Positions 1 through 6,718 of a stretch of DNA of 12,943 bases are shown here, piece after piece. Under the pieces are notes generated by a model. The model ran no database searches. It saw only the letters and a program-made list of their open reading frames with translations, and was not told the origin of the DNA. Made by a program: the position numbers and the translations under genes. Within the stretch, counting starts at the first letter, position 1, and each line of letters opens with the position of its first letter. The stretch comes from CAIWXH01 sp964555675 (lineage in GTDB: Bacteria > Chloroflexota > Chloroflexia > Chloroflexales > Chloroflexaceae): positions 1 through 12,943 of the forward strand of contig CAZKTU010000194.1 in assembly GCA_964555675.1 (NCBI GenBank). The letters are read 5' to 3'.

Positions 1-552
1 GAGATCCGCGGGCAGCTCGAGCTGCTGCGGGGCCGCGCGCACCGCATGGAGGCCCTGATCGACGGCATTCTGCAATACTCGCGGGTCGGGCGCAGCGGCG
101 AGAAGGCCGAGCCTGTGGACGTGGGCGAGCTGCTCGACGAGGTGGTCGACCTGCTCGCGCCGCCGCCCGACGCGCAGATCACGATCATCGCGCCGATGCC
201 GCGCCTGGTCACCGAGCGTGTGCAGCTCGGCCAGGTCTTCGCCAACCTGATCGGTAACGCCCTGAAGCACCACGACGGCCCGGGGGCGCAGGTGCGGGTG
301 ACGGCCCGCGACCTGGGGCACTGCTACGAGTTCGCGGTGGCCGACAACGGGCCGGGCATCGCGCCGCAGTACCACGAACGGGTCTTCGGCATCTTCCAGA
401 CCCTGGCCTCGCGCGACCGCGTCGAGGGCAGCGGCCTGGGTCTGGCCCTGGTCAAGAAGATGGTCGAGCACCATGGCGGCCAGGTGCGGCTCGCCTCGGA
501 CGTGGGGCAGGGGGCGACGTTTTCCTTTACCTGGCCGAAAGAGCGGCCCTGA
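1..552 (+). CDS. Sensor histidine kinase, C-terminal part (5' end outside window)
   Basis: The reading frame is open from base 1 to the TGA at 550-552, giving 183 visible residues; the true start lies upstream. The visible part begins at the end of the dimerisation/phosphoacceptor (HisKA) helices, in a stretch like GRAHRMEALIDGILQYSRVG, which is typical of phytochrome-like and PAS kinases paired with Rcp-type regulators. The phosphoacceptor His is upstream of the window. A complete HATPase_c domain follows: N box NLIGNALKHH (visible residues about 82-91), G1 box DNGPG (115-119), F-box-like FGIFQTL, and G2 box GSGLGLALVKK. All the ATP-binding residues look intact, so it should be an active kinase. 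The receiver gene 20 bp downstream is its probable phosphotransfer partner (inference from adjacency). The sensory domains cannot be seen, so the signal is unknown. Confidence 0.93.
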   Translation, partial: EIRGQLELLRGRAHRMEALIDGILQYSRVGRSGEKAEPVDVGELLDEVVDLLAPPPDAQITIIAPMPRLVTERVQLGQVFANLIGNALKHHDGPGAQVRVTARDLGHCYEFAVADNGPGIAPQYHERVFGIFQTLASRDRVEGSGLGLALVKKMVEHHGGQVRLASDVGQGATFSFTWPKERP

Positions 553-572
553 AAGGGTGAGTATAGCAAGCG

Positions 573-998
573 ATGAGCGATAAGCTGCTGCACATTCTGC
601 TGGTGGACGACGACGACGTCGACGTGATGAATGTCAAACGCGCCTTCAAGCGCAACAACATTATCAACCCGCTCTACGTCGCCTGCGACGGACTCGAAGC
701 CCTGGAGATGCTGCGCAGCGACGGCCCCGACGGCGTGCCGAAAGAGCGCCGGCTCATCCTGCTCGACCTGAACATGCCGCGCATGAACGGGCTCGAGTTT
801 CTGCGCGAGCTGCGCGAGGACCCCGAGCTGCGCTACCTGACGGTAATCGTCTTGACCACTTCGGACGACGAGCGCGACAAGGTCGAGGCCTACAACCTGA
901 ATGTCGCGGGCTACATCATCAAGCCGGTGACCTTCCTGGCCTTCGTCGAGGCCATGGCCGCCCTGAACAAATACTGGTCGATCAATGAACTACCCTGA
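573..998 (+). CDS. Single-domain response regulator, Rcp1/CheY-like
   Basis: This 141-aa protein is a stand-alone receiver domain with no output domain. Visible landmarks are the acidic pocket in LLVDDDDVD (D12-D15), the phosphoacceptor D65 in LILLDLNMPRMNG, the switch residue T95/T96 in VIVLTTSDDE, and the conserved K117 in GYIIKPV. The insertion between D39 and the phosphoacceptor and the FLAFVEAMAALNKYW tail resemble the Rcp family that accepts phosphate from phytochrome-type kinases. A weak Shine-Dalgarno-like GGGTGA (555-560) lies 12 nt before the ATG. The gene follows the upstream kinase by 20 bp and overlaps the next gene by 14 bp, indicating co-transcription and probable translational coupling. 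A role as phosphate shuttle between the two flanking kinases is inference. Confidence 0.93.
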   Translation: MSDKLLHILLVDDDDVDVMNVKRAFKRNNIINPLYVACDGLEALEMLRSDGPDGVPKERRLILLDLNMPRMNGLEFLRELREDPELRYLTVIVLTTSDDERDKVEAYNLNVAGYIIKPVTFLAFVEAMAALNKYWSINELP

Positions 999-3012
999 TC
1001 CAAACGCGCCAATCAGCCTGCTGCTCGTCGACGACGACGCCATCGACCGTCAGGCCGTGCGCCGCGCGTTACGGACGAGCGACCTGCAGGTGACGATCCG
1101 CGAGGTCGACGACCGCGACGGGGCCCTGGCCGCCCTGGCGGCCGGCACCTTCGACGTGATCCTGCTCGATTACCAGCTGCCCGGCGCCGACGGGCTCGAG
1201 GTGCTGCAGCAGCTGCGGGCGGCGGGCGAGCGCACCCCGGTGATTATGCTCACCGGCCAGAGCGACGCCCAGATCGCCGCGGCGCTGATGAAGGCGGGCG
1301 CCAGCGACTACCTGGCCAAGTCCCAGCTCTCGCCCGAGGTCCTGGCCAGCAGTCTGCGCAGCGCGATGCGCATCAAGCGGGCCGAGGCCCAGACCGCACG
1401 GGCAGAGGCCCAGCGCCGCGAGGCCGAGATCGCCCTGCGTCACTCGGAGCACCTGCTGGCGACGACGCTGCGCAGCATCGGCGACGCCGTGATCGCCACC
1501 GACGCCGAGGGCGCGATCACCTTTATGAACCCCCTCGCCGAGCGCCTGACCGGCTGGAGCGACGCCGCCGCCGTGGGCAACCCCCTCGACATGGTCTTGC
1601 CCATGATCGACGGCGGCACCAGCGAGCGCCTGCCGAGCCTGGCCGACCATGTGCTGCGCAGCGGCGCGGTGATCGAGAGCGTCGACGGGGCCCTGGTCGA
1701 GGACCGCGAGGGCCGGCGCTTCCCGGTCACCGGCAGCGGCGCGCCGATCCGCGACGCCCAGGGCGAGCCGATGGGCGTGGTGGTGGTGCTGCGCGACATC
1801 ACCGAGCGGGTCCACCACGAGCTGCGTCTGCGCATCCTGGCCGAGCTGAGCCAGTGCCTGGCCTCGTCGCTCGACGACCGCGAGCAGCTCGAGAGCCTGG
1901 CCTGCCTGGTGGTGCCCCACCTGGCGGACTGCTGCATGGTCGATCTATGCGCGCGCGACGAGGGGACCGAGCGCATCGCGCTGGTGGCGGCCCACCCGCG
2001 CCTGGCGACCCTCGGCGACAACCTGCTGGCCCGGGCCGTCGAGGTGAATGGCCCGCCACACTCGACCTTCGAGCGGGCCCTGACCCACAAGGGCCCCGTT
2101 GCCGCCCTGCGCGTGCCACTGGTAGTGCGCGGGGCCACGATGGGCGCGATCAGCCTGGTGCGCAGCGGCCAGGGGCCCTACGACACCGACGATCTCGCCT
2201 TCGCCGAAGAGCTGGCCCGGCGCGCGGCCCTGGCGATCGACAACGCGCTGCTCTACCGCGAGGCCCAGGAGGCCGTGCAGATCCGCGACGCCTTCCTCTC
2301 GGTCGCCTCGCACGAGCTGAAGACGCCGCTGACCTCGCTGCTGGGCTATATGGACCTGCTGAAGCGCCGCGTGACCGTCGGCATGGTCATCGGCGAGCGC
2401 GAGCTGCGGCGCATCGAGGTGGCCAACGCCCAGGCCCACAGGCTCCACAAGATGGTCACCTCGCTGCTCGACCTCTCGCGCCTGCAGACCGGCCAGCTGA
2501 GCATCGAGCGGGGGCCAGTCGAGCTGGGCGAGCTGGTGCGGCGCATCGGCGAGGAGGTCGAGCCGACCCTGAATACGCACCAGCTCAGCGTGGTGGTGCC
2601 CGACGATCCGGTGACGGTCAGCGGCGACGAGCTGCGGCTCGAGCAGGTGATCCAGAACTTGCTGAGCAACGCGGTGAAGTATAGCCCCTACGGCGGCCCG
2701 ATCACGATCAGGCTGAGCACCGACGATGGTTGGGCGCGGGTGGCGATCCAGGACCGGGGGCTGGGCATCCCGCGCGAGTCCCTGGCCCATATCTTCACGC
2801 GCTTCTACCGGGCGGCCAACAGCGCGCGCTACCAGGTCGTGGGCATGGGCGTAGGCCTGTTCGTGGTCAAGCAGATCGCCGAGCTGCACGGCGGCCGGGT
2901 CGAGGTGAGCAGCGAGGAGGGCGAGGGCAGCACCTTCACCCTCTGGCTGCCCCTGGCCCCGCTGAACCTGCACGAGGCCTACGCCGGACGCAGCTCGACC
3001 ATGGCGTCGTAG
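985..3012 (+). CDS. Multidomain histidine kinase: REC-PAS-GAF-HisKA-HATPase
   Basis: This 675-aa protein has no transmembrane segment and is predicted to be cytoplasmic. Domains in order: an N-terminal receiver (about 10-128) with acidic DDD at 16-18, phosphoacceptor D62 in LLDYQLPGADG, T90 and K112; a charged helix likely to be a coiled coil (about 128-157); a PAS domain (about 158-275, ending VVLRDITER); a GAF-like domain (about 280-425); HisKA with phosphoacceptor H443 in ASHELKTPLT; and HATPase_c with N box QNLLSNAVKYSP (557-568), G1 DRGLG (590-594), F box FTRFYR and G2 GMGVGL (620-625). The ATG lies inside the 3' end of the receiver gene (14-bp overlap). The receiver at the N-terminus suggests the kinase is itself controlled by phosphorylation, perhaps by the first kinase. 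The last 11 codons overlap, in antisense, the end of the molybdopterin oxidoreductase gene. Confidence 0.95.
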   Translation: MNYPDPNAPISLLLVDDDAIDRQAVRRALRTSDLQVTIREVDDRDGALAALAAGTFDVILLDYQLPGADGLEVLQQLRAAGERTPVIMLTGQSDAQIAAALMKAGASDYLAKSQLSPEVLASSLRSAMRIKRAEAQTARAEAQRREAEIALRHSEHLLATTLRSIGDAVIATDAEGAITFMNPLAERLTGWSDAAAVGNPLDMVLPMIDGGTSERLPSLADHVLRSGAVIESVDGALVEDREGRRFPVTGSGAPIRDAQGEPMGVVVVLRDITERVHHELRLRILAELSQCLASSLDDREQLESLACLVVPHLADCCMVDLCARDEGTERIALVAAHPRLATLGDNLLARAVEVNGPPHSTFERALTHKGPVAALRVPLVVRGATMGAISLVRSGQGPYDTDDLAFAEELARRAALAIDNALLYREAQEAVQIRDAFLSVASHELKTPLTSLLGYMDLLKRRVTVGMVIGERELRRIEVANAQAHRLHKMVTSLLDLSRLQTGQLSIERGPVELGELVRRIGEEVEPTLNTHQLSVVVPDDPVTVSGDELRLEQVIQNLLSNAVKYSPYGGPITIRLSTDDGWARVAIQDRGLGIPRESLAHIFTRFYRAANSARYQVVGMGVGLFVVKQIAELHGGRVEVSSEEGEGSTFTLWLPLAPLNLHEAYAGRSSTMAS

Positions 3013-5042
3013 GCGGCCTGCCCGCCGGGGATGCGCTGGGCATTGACCAGGTCGACGGCGTGGGCGGGCAGGGCGCCCGCGCCGTTGGTCAGGTGGTTGA
3101 GCCCGAACCAGCCGTCGCGCAGCCAGACCACGCCCGGCAGCACCGCATCGGTGACATGGGCAAGTACGGCGAGCTCGCCCCCGTCGTTGAAGACGACCGC
3201 CTCGGCGCCGTGGGCCAGGCCGCGGTCGGCGGCGTCCAGGGGGTGAACCCATAGCTCGGGCGCGGGGTTCAGGCGGGCCAGGCTGGGTAGGGCCCGCCCC
3301 TGGTCGTAGAAGGAGTGGAAGTGGGTGATCGTGCGCCCCTGGGCCAGGCGCAGCGGGAGCGCGCCCGTCGGCTCGCCCCAGTCGGTGAAGGGCGCGGGCG
3401 TGTAGACCGGCAGCGGCGGCAGACCGACCGTCGTCGCCCGCTCGCTCCAGAGCTCGACCTTGCCCGAGGGGGTGTGAAAGCGCAGGTCGGGGTAGGCCAC
3501 GTGCGATAGGCCGGCCCGCTCGGCCATGCCGCCCTGAGCGCGCAGGGTCGCCACGGTGAGCGCGCGGCCGGCCTCGTCGAGCTGGGGGGCGAGCCAGGCG
3601 TCGAGGTAGGCCTCCTCGTCGGCCCAGGGGAAGACATCGGCGACGCCCAGGCGCTCGGCGAGCTCGCGCAGCAGCCCGATCACCGAGCGGGCCTCGCCCG
3701 CGGGCGCGAGGGCCTGCTCCATCAGGTAGAGGTGGGTGGCCGTATCCTTCAGGCCGAGCTCCTCGAGCCAGACGGTGCCGGGCAGGATCAGGTCGGCGCA
3801 GCGGCGCAGGGTCTCATTCATGAAGATGTCGACCCCGACCACCAGGCCGGTACGGGCCAGGCCGGCCTCGATCGCGCCGGCGTCGGCGAATGACGAGAGC
3901 ATATTTGTGCCCAGCAGCATGAGCACGTCGATGCGCCCCTGGGCGAGGGCGGCGCTGATCGAGGGCATGTGATTGGGCACATAGTCGCCGGGCGGGCGGC
4001 GCTCGGCGGCCTCGAAGGCGGCGAAGCCGGCCCCGCGGGTGAAGCCGCGATGGCGCGGGCCAAAGCCGCCGCCGGGCACGCCGAGCTGGCCGACCAAGGC
4101 GGGCAGACAGGCGATGGCGCGGGCGGGCTCGTAGCCGTTGCGGTGCTTGAAGATCGAGCTGCCGCCGAGGACGATCATGGCGGGCTTCGCGGTGGCGTAG
4201 CGCCGGGCCAGGGCGCGGATCGTCTCGGCGGGCAGGCCGGTGATCTGGGCGGCCCACTCGGGGGTTAGGGGGGCGACGTGGGCGGCGAACTCGGCGGCGC
4301 CGACGGTATGCTCGCGCAGGAAGGCCTGGTCGGCGAGGCCCTCGGCGACGATCACGTGGGCCATGGCGAGGGCCAGGGCGGCGTCGGTGCCCGGGCGAAT
4401 GAGCAACACCTCGTCGGCGTGGCGGGCGGCCTCGGCGCGGCGCACGTCGATCGCGACCACGTGGGCGCCGCGGCGGCGGGCCTCGACCAGGTGGGGGGCG
4501 GTGGTGGGCTGGCTGGCCAGGTTGGCGCCCCAGAGGATGATCGTGCGGCTATGGGCCGCCATATCCTCCTTGGTGTTGCACTCGAGCACGCCGGCCAGGC
4601 CGAGGCCGTAGCCGCCGAGGGCCCAGCAGACCATGGCGGGGTTCCAGACCTGGATGCCGGCGAGGTGGCCGAAGCGCATGGCGACCGGGCGGGCCACGCT
4701 GGTGACGCTGATGCCGTGGCCCATCCAGAGGCCCACGCGCTCACGCTTGGTGGCCTGGATCGCGCCGACGATCTGGGCCAGAGCCTCGTCCCAGCCCAAC
4801 GGCTCCCAGCGGTCTGCGCCCCGCGGCCCGACCCGCCGCAGCGGGGTCAGCAGGCGGCCGGGGTTGTCGCGGATCTCGTGGGCGGCGCGGCCGCGCACGC
4901 AGAGGAAGCCACGGCTATCGGGGTTGGCGGGGTCGCCATCGACGGCGAGCACGCGGCCCTCGCCGACGGTGACCCGCATCCCGCAGTAGGTTGGGTTGCA
5001 GTTCATCGGGCACATGGTGGTGACGGTGCGCGCGTCGCTCAT
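2979..5042 (-). CDS. Molybdopterin-dependent oxidoreductase, single subunit, cytoplasmic
   Basis: This 687-aa protein belongs to the DMSO reductase/formate dehydrogenase superfamily. The N-terminal [4Fe-4S] ligands are C11, C15, C20 and C48 (CPMNCNPTYC ... FLCVRG), a C-x3-C-x4-C-x27-C pattern. The molybdopterin body follows, with cofactor-binding stretches such as WGANLASQPTTAPH (171-184) and MLLGTNMLSSF (375-385). The C-terminal molybdopterin dinucleotide-binding domain covers about 560-687. C139 in MVCWALGGYG aligns with the metal-ligating Cys/SeCys of formate dehydrogenases, but the next residue is W140 rather than their catalytic His, so formate oxidation is doubtful. There is no twin-arginine signal, and no electron-transfer or membrane subunit next door. 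GGGAGG (complement of 5049-5054) lies 6 nt before the ATG and supports this start. The substrate is unknown. Known: fold and cofactors. Inferred: soluble enzyme using a diffusible electron partner. Confidence 0.93.
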   Translation of the reverse strand: MSDARTVTTMCPMNCNPTYCGMRVTVGEGRVLAVDGDPANPDSRGFLCVRGRAAHEIRDNPGRLLTPLRRVGPRGADRWEPLGWDEALAQIVGAIQATKRERVGLWMGHGISVTSVARPVAMRFGHLAGIQVWNPAMVCWALGGYGLGLAGVLECNTKEDMAAHSRTIILWGANLASQPTTAPHLVEARRRGAHVVAIDVRRAEAARHADEVLLIRPGTDAALALAMAHVIVAEGLADQAFLREHTVGAAEFAAHVAPLTPEWAAQITGLPAETIRALARRYATAKPAMIVLGGSSIFKHRNGYEPARAIACLPALVGQLGVPGGGFGPRHRGFTRGAGFAAFEAAERRPPGDYVPNHMPSISAALAQGRIDVLMLLGTNMLSSFADAGAIEAGLARTGLVVGVDIFMNETLRRCADLILPGTVWLEELGLKDTATHLYLMEQALAPAGEARSVIGLLRELAERLGVADVFPWADEEAYLDAWLAPQLDEAGRALTVATLRAQGGMAERAGLSHVAYPDLRFHTPSGKVELWSERATTVGLPPLPVYTPAPFTDWGEPTGALPLRLAQGRTITHFHSFYDQGRALPSLARLNPAPELWVHPLDAADRGLAHGAEAVVFNDGGELAVLAHVTDAVLPGVVWLRDGWFGLNHLTNGAGALPAHAVDLVNAQRIPGGQAAYDAMVELRPA

Positions 5043-5048
5043 GGGTGG

Positions 5049-5054
5049 CCTCCC
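5049..5054 (-). promoter_or_regulatory. Shine-Dalgarno site of the molybdopterin oxidoreductase
   Basis: On the - strand this reads GGGAGG, 6 nt before the ATG at 5042. It fixes the start of the molybdoenzyme, which then begins 10 residues before its first iron-sulfur cysteine, as is usual in the family. Confidence 0.75.
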
Positions 5055-5079
5055 GGCTCATGGTGGTGGGCTACCGCCC

Positions 5080-5101
5080 ATGATACCATCTGGGTGACCC
5101 A
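5080..5101 (-). promoter_or_regulatory. Possible -10 element with adjoining dyad upstream of the molybdoenzyme
   Basis: On the - strand, TATCAT (complement of 5080-5085) matches five of six -10 consensus bases. No good -35 is seen at the expected spacing. Just upstream, 5091-5101 is a perfect odd dyad TGGGTGACCCA. It is centred in what would be the spacer, where a repressor or activator could bind. A second small dyad (TGGGC/GCCCA, 5067-5080) overlaps the -10. This is weak evidence for a regulated promoter. Confidence 0.3.
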
Positions 5102-5108
5102 CTTTTGT

Positions 5109-5139
5109 AGGGGCTTCCCCTCCTTCCCCATTTCTGGGG
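5109..5139 (-). other. Two tandem GC-rich hairpins between reductase and molybdoenzyme
   Basis: In - strand RNA, a hairpin CCCCA-GAAA-TGGGG (complement of 5126-5139), with a GNRA-type tetraloop, is followed 4 nt later by AGGGG-AAG-CCCCT (complement of 5109-5121). They sit in the 124-bp gap downstream of the reductase stop codon. No run of U follows either stem, so they are not a classical intrinsic terminator. They could protect the 3' end, attenuate read-through, or mean nothing. Confidence 0.35.
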
Positions 5140-5166
5140 CTGCGCCTTTGCTCGCTCACAAAGACC

Positions 5167-6503
5167 CTACACGCCCTTGAGGTACTCGCGGATCATGAGC
5201 GCCGCCGTCGCACCCTCGCCCGCGGCGCTGGCGGCCTGCTTGGTGCTGCCCAGACGAGCGTCGCCGGCGGCGAAGACCCCGGGCATGCTGGTCATCAGCT
5301 CGTGGCTCGTGATGATGAAGCCAAACTCGTCGCGCTTGATCTCGGACGGCAGCCAACCCGTGTTGGGGGTGAGCCCGATGAACACGAACAGGGCGGCCGG
5401 GCTCAGCTCTTCGACCGCGCCGGTCTGGGTGTTGCGCACGGCGATCGCGCTCAGCCGATTCTGGCCGCGCAGCTCGTCGATCACCGTGTGGGTGCGCACC
5501 TCGATCGCGGCCAACTCGTCGACCTTGTCGATCACCGCCTTGCTCGCCGTCAGGCCCTCGCCGCGCACCAGCATGGTCACCTTGCTGGCGAAGCGGGTCA
5601 GGAAGACGCTCTCCTCGCCCGCGCTGTTGCCGCCGCCCACGACCGCCACTTCCTGTCCCTTGTAGAAGGGCCCGTCGCAGGTGGCGCAAAAGTGCACCCC
5701 GGCCCCGATCAGCTCATCCTCGCCCGGCACGCCCAGCCGGCGGTAGGTCGAGCCCGGCGCGATCAAGATGGCGCGCGCGCCGTACTCGTCGCCGGTGCTG
5801 GTCTTCACATAGCGCGACTCGGCCTCGGCCCGCANNNNNNNNNNNNNNNNNNNNNNNNNNNNNNNNNNNNNNNNNNNNNNNNNNNNNNNNNNNNNNNNNN
5901 NNNNNNNNNNNNNNNNNNNNNNNNNNNNNNNNNNCCGTACTCGTCGCCGGTGCTGGTCTTCACATAGCGCGACTCGGCCTCGGCCCGCAGCTCGACGATC
6001 TCAGTCGCCTGCAGCAGCTCGACCCCGAAGCGGCGGGCCTGGGTCACCAGTCGGTCGGCGAACTCGGCCCCGCCAATGCCCTCGGGGAAGCCCGGGAAGT
6101 TGTCGAGGCGCTCGGTCACGCCGGTCTGCCCGCCCAGGCCGCTGCGCTCGACCACCAGCACGTCCAGCCCCTCGCGGGCCGCGTAGAGCGCCGCCGTCAG
6201 CCCCGTCGGGCCGCTGCCCACGATGATCAGGTCGTAGTAGGGGCACTGGGCCTTCGTCTGCAGGCCCAGCTTCGCCGCCAGCTCGGCGTTCGAGGGCTCG
6301 ACCAGCACCGTGCCGTCGTCGAACAGAATGGTCGGGATGATCCGCTTGCCGGCGTTGTAGTGCTCGACAACCGCGACCTCCTCGGGGTTCTGCTCGATGT
6401 CCACCCAGTGATAATGAACCCGCTGCTCGCCCAGAAACTTCTTGGCCCGCTTGCAGTCGCCACACCAGTTGGCCCCGTACACCGTGATCTTGGTCTCAGC
6501 CAT
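5167..6503 (-). CDS. Glutaredoxin/mycoredoxin-like domain fused to thioredoxin reductase-like flavoprotein (interrupted by assembly gap)
   Basis: The gene as given is split by 100 Ns, but the flanks overlap by 55 bp. Removing 155 bp restores one frame of 393 aa with family-consistent sequence across the join (..RYVKTSTGDEYGARAILI..). Residues 1-85 form a glutaredoxin-like domain: active site WCGDC (C14, C17), VDIEQNP, and the cis-Pro segment RIIPTILFDDG. Residues 88-393 form a TrxR-like flavoprotein: FAD motif GSGPTG (96-101), redox pair CATC (C221, C224), pyridine-nucleotide motif GGGNSA (238-243), and a C-terminal FAD-binding AAGDARLGSTKQAA. The usual HRRxxxR phosphate-binding motif is replaced by VRGEGLT (261-267). 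The likely job is electron transfer from a reduced pyridine nucleotide through FAD and CATC to the attached CGDC domain, in the cytoplasm. The start ATG has a modest upstream GGGA; the reading begins directly with the redoxin domain. Confidence 0.9.
5780..5834. repeat. Left copy of 55-bp exact duplication flanking the N gap
   Basis: All 55 bases are identical to 5935-5989. The copy lies directly against the gap inside a conserved coding region. It is best read as an unmerged contig-end overlap rather than a biological repeat. Confidence 0.95.
5835..5934. other. Assembly gap of exactly 100 N
   Basis: A run of exactly 100 unknown bases, the conventional placeholder for a gap of unknown size. 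Because its flanks are the same 55-bp sequence, the true gap is probably negative (an overlap), and nothing is missing from the gene. Confidence 0.97.
5935..5989. repeat. Right copy of 55-bp exact duplication flanking the N gap
   Basis: The counterpart of 5780-5834, offset by 155 bp. Both copies encode the same reductase residues (about 172-190), which an intact thioredoxin reductase contains only once. Confidence 0.95.
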
Positions 6504-6538
6504 GGCGGTTTCCCAGTCGTGTTAAGTGCTACGTTTCA

Positions 6539-6569
6539 CCACAGCCGCCCACACGGCCGTGCAGAACAA
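6539..6569 (-). repeat. Dispersed 31-bp intergenic repeat, copy 1
   Basis: On the - strand this starts TTGTTCTGCACGG and ends TGGGCGGCTGTGG. It matches 7957-7987 at 25 of 31 positions, with the last 13 bases identical. It lies 35 bp upstream of the reductase ATG. Two copies upstream of two unrelated genes suggest a family of genome-wide interspersed repeats. Confidence 0.6.
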
Positions 6570-6662
6570 ATAGTGTGTAGAGGTTTTATTCGAAGGGGCC
6601 TGCAGCCCCTCCGAGCCTCCCCGCTCATGCACACTATCGAGCAAGACTTGCTATGAGGCTCG
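6570..6662. repeat. Nested and competing inverted repeats in the 215-bp gap upstream of the reductase
   Basis: The outer arms ATAGTGTG (6570-6577) and CACACTAT (6630-6637) are perfect complements. Inside them are GAGG/CCTC (6580-6583, 6616-6619) and AGGGGC/GCCCCT (6594-6599, 6605-6610, loop of 5). In addition, CGAGCCTC (6612-6619) is the perfect complement of GAGGCTCG (6655-6662), which would compete with the nested fold. No U-tract follows. This element, repeat copy 1 and a small AGCAAG-T-CTTGCT dyad (6640-6652) are all I see in 6504-6718; no clear promoter is visible. Confidence 0.4.
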
Positions 6663-6718
6663 CCAACTCAGTCTCGGCAGCCCATCAAAACGTTACAAGC
6701 AATCACGACCGCTCTCGC

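Noticed and set aside
1945..3252. A 435-codon open frame on the - strand under the sensor kinase
   Set aside because: Its composition is Gly/Arg/Ala/Gln/His-biased with no recognisable motif, while the opposite strand encodes GAF, HisKA and HATPase motifs.
5109..5139. Intrinsic terminator after the reductase
   Set aside because: Hairpins are present but neither is followed by a U-rich run on the transcribed strand, so it is listed only as a structural element.
4278..5180. A 300-codon open frame on the + strand across the molybdoenzyme start
   Set aside because: It is antisense to the iron-sulfur and cofactor motifs, Gly/Ala/Asp/His-rich, and has no family resemblance.
5780..5989. Two identical 55-bp direct repeats with about 100 bp between them, CRISPR- or transposon-like at first glance
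   Set aside because: The spacer is only Ns, the repeats encode conserved reductase residues, and collapsing them restores the gene; this is an assembly overlap.
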